Assembly (NCBI RefSeq): GCF_030936135.1
Contig: NC_082596.1
Location: 19,974,388 to 20,038,387, forward strand
Length of the DNA stretch: 64,000 nt
Direction of reading: 5' to 3'
From: Gavia stellata
Lineage: Eukaryota; Chordata; Aves; Gaviiformes; Gaviidae
A program made the position numbers and the translations under genes. This document shows positions 61,301 through 64,000 of this stretch, piece after piece; the stretch's first letter is position 1, and each line of letters starts with the position of its first letter. A model generated the notes under the pieces. The model was not told the DNA's origin and made no database searches. It saw only the letters and a program-made list of their open reading frames with translations.

Positions 61301-61540
61301 AATGCAAAAATAAGGGTTTTTAAAAATATAGCTTTATATAATATGTAAGACTTTCACATGTAGACATTTGAAGAATTCAGAATTAAGTTTACTTCATCTT
61401 TACTTCTAGGCATAGTTCATGCTTGATAATATTTAAAGCCTCTTACTGGCATGGAGGAGGAAGCCTACTTACCGCTCTCGCTCTCCTGTTTCTATTAGCT
61501 TTTGGTTAATGGTTGCTCTCATCTGGGCATCTTTATTCAT
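55253..61540 (-). CDS. ENY2: ENY2, transcription and mRNA export factor; gene-level entry
   Basis: ENY2 (yeast Sus1) is a small helical protein shared by the SAGA deubiquitinase module, where it binds ATXN7L3, and by the TREX-2 export complex, where copies wrap the GANP scaffold. It thus couples H2B deubiquitination and transcription to mRNA export at the nuclear pore. Four coding exons join in phase to 96 residues, beginning [20 protein letters not shown] and ending [10 protein letters not shown]. Human has a 101-residue form with MVVSK in front and a 96-residue form starting at the same Met; here the upstream sequence supports only the shorter one. The sequence is nearly identical to human. 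All introns are GT-AG. The promoter is shared with NUDCD1. Confidence 0.97.
55330..56252 (-). other. ENY2: ENY2 last intron, nothing else recognised
   Basis: AT-rich intron of 0.9 kb without recognisable elements. Confidence 0.85.
56253..56327 (-). CDS. ENY2: ENY2 coding exon
   Basis: Acceptor CCCCAG and donor GTAAGA. It encodes [20 protein letters not shown] then PKGR, preceded by Asp where human has Glu, across the split codon. Its acceptor is only about 120 bp from the solo LTR. Confidence 0.98.
56447..57262 (+). mobile_element. Solo LTR of an endogenous retrovirus, with 5-bp target duplications
   Basis: The 806 bases at 56452-57257 start TGGGATGG and end TGCGACA (TG...CA) and are flanked on both sides by GCTTG (56447-56451 and 57258-57262), as expected for a target-site duplication. 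Inside, on the plus strand, lie a TATA-like ATATAAAGG near 56912 and a pyrimidine-rich CTTCTCTCTCTC segment near the 3' end, in the usual U3-R-U5 order. There is no gag, pol or env sequence, so it is a solo LTR left by recombination. A 5-bp duplication is compatible with several avian ERV classes including ERVL-like ones. Class is not determined. Confidence 0.65.
58830..59286 (+). mobile_element. CR1 LINE fragment, antisense to ENY2, with a frameshift
   Basis: This copy has the same 3' part of CR1 as that at 27.7 kb and is highly similar throughout, ending CCAACCTTAATGATTCTGTGA. Relative to that copy it has lost one C near 59016 (CTTCTCCAAG against CTTCTCCCAAG), which breaks the ORF2 tail. 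It is 5'-truncated and inactive. Confidence 0.95.
59556..59626 (-). CDS. ENY2: ENY2 coding exon
   Basis: Acceptor TTAACAG and donor GTAATG. It encodes [23 protein letters not shown], identical to human. The first base completes Arg and the last opens the next codon. Confidence 0.98.
59627..61472 (-). other. ENY2: ENY2 intron containing an unidentified short frame
   Basis: Intron of 1.85 kb. Apart from the plus-strand frame at 59698-59870 no element was recognised; 60.0-61.4 kb is plain AT-rich sequence. Confidence 0.75.
59698..59870 (+). pseudogene. Unidentified short frame, possible old retrocopy fragment
   Basis: A frame reading [20 protein letters not shown], then [12 protein letters not shown] and [20 protein letters not shown] before KK and TAG (59868-59870) looks protein-like in composition. 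An ATG at 59751 gives 39 codons. About 100 bases later AATAAA occurs (59970-59979, in AAATAAATAAAACC), like a gene's 3' end. There is no poly(A) tail after it and I cannot name the parent gene. It sits antisense inside an ENY2 intron, so it could be a decayed processed copy, an exon of an unannotated antisense transcript, or chance. No function is proposed. Confidence 0.3.
61473..61540 (-). CDS. ENY2: ENY2 first coding exon
   Basis: The exon begins at 61549 after the acceptor AACTAG; the ATG is at 61540-61538 and the donor is GTAAGT. It encodes [22 protein letters not shown]. The upstream ISK-like codons echo human VVSK, but no in-frame upstream ATG exists in the first exon, so the 96-residue form is chosen. 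Confidence 0.95.
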
Positions 61541-61971
61541 TTTGGAAATCTAGTTTTTTCACAAACCTACACAGGGCAGAAGAGAGTTTTGACAAATACT
61601 GGCGTCACTAACACAACAAAAAAGGAAGGTCACTTGCACAGAACTACGTGCAGTGCCATGCCCATGTACACATCCCCGCGGTTAATGACCGGAGCACCAG
61701 TACGTGCCCAGCTCAGGGGACGAGCATGCACACAGCAGCATCGGACGGCATTCACCCCGCTGCCCCGGCGCCGGGGGGACCCGCAGGTCACCGGGCCGCT
61801 TGCGCGGGCGCGGCCCACCCTCGCCAGACGCGGCCTCCCCGCAGCCCGGCCCTCCCGCCTGGCACCTCACCCTCCCGGCCCACCCAGCGGCTCCCCCGCC
61901 GCGGCCGGGGGGAGGAAGCGGGCGCGGGGAAAGACGCCGGCAGGCCCAGGCCCGGCGCACTCCCGGCTCAC

Positions 61972-62100
61972 CCCGCCGCGGCGCCGCCAGTCCCGGGCGG
62001 CAGGAGGCGGAGACGCCTCCCGGACGCACAACCCGCCCCGCCCTCCCCTCGCTTGCGGGCGCCGCCGGGAAACGTAGTCTGGGAGGTGCCGCCATCTCTG
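61972..62100 (-). other. ENY2: ENY2 non-coding first exon (5'UTR)
   Basis: On the minus strand the GC-rich sequence ends CGCGGCGGG followed by the donor GTGAGC at 61971-61966. The 5' end is approximate. An ATG at 62095 within the YY1-like motif would open a 46-codon upstream frame that stops at 61533, overlapping the ENY2 start; whether it is transcribed depends on the start site. Confidence 0.65.
62066..62078 (-). promoter_or_regulatory. ZNF143/SBS-like motif ACTACGTTTCCCG
   Basis: Matches the promoter motif ACTAYRNNNCCCR on the minus strand, in the ENY2 first exon. Confidence 0.65.
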
Positions 62101-62102
62101 CG

Positions 62103-62115
62103 ACTACAGCTCCCG
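62103..62115 (+). promoter_or_regulatory. ZNF143/SBS-like motif ACTACAGCTCCCG
   Basis: Matches ACTAYRNNNCCCR exactly, continuing into GCGTGCC, similar to the longer SBS consensus ending in TGC. Confidence 0.7.
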
Positions 62116-62149
62116 GCGTGCCCCGGGGTCACGGCCCCGTCGGGCCTGG

Positions 62150-62162
62150 ACTACCGCTCCCA
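62150..62162 (+). promoter_or_regulatory. ZNF143/SBS-like motif ACTACCGCTCCCA
   Basis: One mismatch to ACTAYRNNNCCCR (C for R at the sixth base), but it continues GCATG as in the long SBS consensus. Confidence 0.6.
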
Positions 62163-62287
62163 GCATGTCCCGCCGCTGTCGGGCGCCAACGCGCCCCTTC
62201 CCGTGGTGCTCCGCGGCGGTTCCCGCGCGTTGCCTGACGGGCCGTCGAGTTGCCGCTTCTTCCCGAAGTTTTCCCCGGCACCGCGGC

Positions 62288-62405
62288 ATGGCGGGCGCCG
62301 CCCACTGCTCCCTGCGGGCTAAGCGCCTGCTCTTGGACCCCAAGTTCGAGGGCTACAAGCTGTCCCTGGAGCCGCTGGCCTGCTACCAGCTGGGGCTCGA
62401 CGCGG
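62288..62405 (+). CDS. NUDCD1: NUDCD1 first coding exon (partial gene)
   Basis: NUDCD1 (CML66) is a NudC-domain protein with a CS domain that associates with HSP90-type co-chaperone functions and splicing or DHX15-type partners. Only exon 1 is in the window. The ATG at 62288 begins MAGAAHCSLRAKRLLLDPKF then EGYKLSLEPLACYQLGLDA, against human CSLRVKRPLLDPRFEGYKLS LEPLPCYQLELDA. It ends in phase 1 before the donor GTGAGG at 62406. The CS domain lies further downstream, outside the window. Divergent from ENY2, with a shared promoter. Confidence 0.95.
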
Positions 62406-64000
62406 GTGAGGAGCGGGGGTGGGTCCGGGTCCGGCGGCGTGCGCGGCGCGGGGGGGTGCGCCCGCCGGGCCTCCCCTTCGCCCTGCGGCCCGGCCGGGCC
62501 TTCGGGTGGCGGGGTTGGGCACTGGCTCCGTCCGCGCTTCTCTCCGTCCTCTTGCGGAACAACACGGCGCGGCACCCGGCGCAAGGGTGCCTTGAGCTGG
62601 GGAAAGCCCGGCCGGCCTTGCCGGGAGGCCTGCGCGCCTGTCCCTGTCGGGAACGGCGGGCGTCTAAGAGACTCTGAGGCAGTTCGAAGTGATGGTGTCT
62701 GAAATGAATACATGTGATTTAGATAACTGTATATGAAATTAGTATCTTCTACAAACTTTAGCAAATTAACCACTTTTCCTTCTTACTCTGCCCACAGGTC
62801 AGGGGTGGATATTCAGGCTATTCATTCCACACTCTGCTTTTTCTGTTAAGCATTATTAGTATTTGAGGTACTGGTCCATTAATGGATGATTTCACGGAGT
62901 TCTCAATTTACTGAGAAGAATGTTAACACAGAGTTATGTTGGGTGTGTGCCTACAACCTTAGCCATGCTCCCTGAAATCTCTCAGCATTCTAGCTTTATT
63001 GATTTGTGACATTTAGGTCTCTTGTAAGGTAGACGACTTAGTTTCCTTTTTTATAAAGCTAGGACAGTAATACACAATTTGTGTGGACAGATATGTGTTA
63101 CTTTAGTTTTGTGTTGAATACATTGTATTAATAGTGGAACGGAAAGGTATGTTTGCCATGGTGAATTGTGTATTGAAGGACGAGTGAATGCGTTAGGGGA
63201 TACTGTATATGTATCTATGATAGAACTGGAAGATGTAATCAGAGTGACATTTTTGTTTACATAGTTTGACATTTTTACTGTAAGATTGATGTATGTGTCA
63301 CCTTTTAAAAGACAGTCCAAATGTAAGTGAGTGTATGTGTGTTAAAGCGTACTACAGCTGTCTCAAAAGATGCCAACAGTTAGTGTAGCAAAGGTACAGT
63401 CTCTCAGTTTGTGCTTTATTTGATATTTTGCTTATGGTCAAACAATCTATGTGGTTCTTGGGTAGTCAGTTTTGCACCTATTCTAAATAGATGAGGATTA
63501 CAGATTTTCATTAAAATACTTAAATGATTGAGTTGCTAATGGAGAGATGGATCTAGTCAGTTCTTGTCCATTCAGATATTTTACGTAATAATTACAGTAA
63601 CTTGTGTGATAGAAGATAGGTATGTGTGCCTGTGTTCTTTTCTTTCTCCGCTTCCCACAGCACAAGGACCCTGACTCATTTCAGTCCAATTTATTTGGCT
63701 GTCTTACTAAATCATTAATACCAAGTCACTTACTCTGTTCTCTGTATGTGTGTGTGTCTGTATATATATATAGAAACCGGTCCACTGGAGAGTGGAAAGG
63801 TTTTTTTTTTTTGCTGTTGTTATTTAAAATTAGTAACCTGAAATATAAACTGAACCAGGCCCTATATCTGTCTTCTAGATGTTTTGTTTGTCCATATTTC
63901 AGCCTTCTCTAAGCCATATAGCTGGCTCACTCTCCTTGAGGGTTTTCTTCTGCTTACTTCAAGGCAGTTTTCTCACAGTACAGGGATGTTCTGTTCCTGA
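62406..64000 (+). other. NUDCD1: NUDCD1 first intron (start)
   Basis: The second NUDCD1 exon (VAEVKLRDDQYTLEHMHAFG in human) was not found before the window end. The first 250 bases belong to the CpG island; the rest is AT-rich, with a short TG/TA repeat near 63749-63771. Confidence 0.8.

Larger units (their letters stand above)
61670..62660. promoter_or_regulatory. ENY2/NUDCD1 bidirectional CpG-island promoter
   Basis: About 1 kb of GC-rich, CpG-dense DNA covers the divergent 5' ends of ENY2 (minus) and NUDCD1 (plus). The distance from the ENY2 first exon to the NUDCD1 start codon is about 190 bp. Between them lie three ZNF143/SBS-like motifs and a YY1-like CCGCCAT at 62089-62095. No TATA box is seen. 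Such head-to-head housekeeping pairs are common and the human genes share this arrangement. Long open frames across it are composition artefacts. Confidence 0.85.

Noticed and set aside
61502-62773. Long open frames over the ENY2/NUDCD1 promoter (up to 224 codons)
   Set aside because: Same composition effect. Only the short NUDCD1 frame at 62288-62405 matches a protein and ends at a splice donor.

Overview
The window is nuclear DNA from a bird. The signs are several CR1 retrotransposon copies with the typical ATTCTRTGA-type 3' ends, an avian-type solo LTR, short introns, and exons of four vertebrate genes. All calls come from reading the sequence against remembered protein families; no database search was run.

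Layout. (1) Positions 1 to about 18,300, plus strand: the 3' half of SYBU (syntabulin). It has four certain coding exons (11173-11275, 13687-13887, 14878-15027, 16245-17331), a probable alternative first coding exon (10089-10149) and a 3'UTR of about 1 kb. One SYBU intron has a GC donor instead of GT. (2) About 18,300-22,640: the gap between two convergent genes, with no recognisable gene. (3) About 22,640-43,860, minus strand: the complete EBAG9 (RCAS1) gene. A non-coding first exon lies in a CpG island at 43.4-44.2 kb, and six coding exons give an intact 213-residue protein. (4) About 44.2-55.06 kb: an intergenic stretch where human has the very large PKHD1L1 gene; no exon of it was recognised here. 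(5) About 55.06-62.1 kb, minus strand: the complete ENY2 gene, with four coding exons, a non-coding first exon and 96 residues. One intron carries an 806-bp solo LTR with matching 5-bp flanking duplications and a CR1 copy; the next intron carries an unidentified short reading frame. (6) From 62,288, plus strand: the first coding exon of NUDCD1, divergent from ENY2 and sharing its CpG-island promoter, which has three ZNF143/SBS-like motifs. The rest of NUDCD1 lies beyond the window.

The order NUDCD1-ENY2-(PKHD1L1)-EBAG9-SYBU is the human 8q23 order, so this is a conserved syntenic block. The genes work in separate processes: axonal transport (SYBU), Golgi/secretory function (EBAG9), SAGA/TREX-2 chromatin and mRNA export (ENY2), and a NudC-family protein (NUDCD1). 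Most of the window is intron or intergenic DNA. No CRISPR array, operon, tRNA or rRNA was seen, and nothing here looks like a new multi-gene system. The points most worth checking are the missing PKHD1L1, the SYBU alternative first exon, the unidentified frame at 59.7 kb, the solo LTR close to an ENY2 exon, and the promoter motif cluster.
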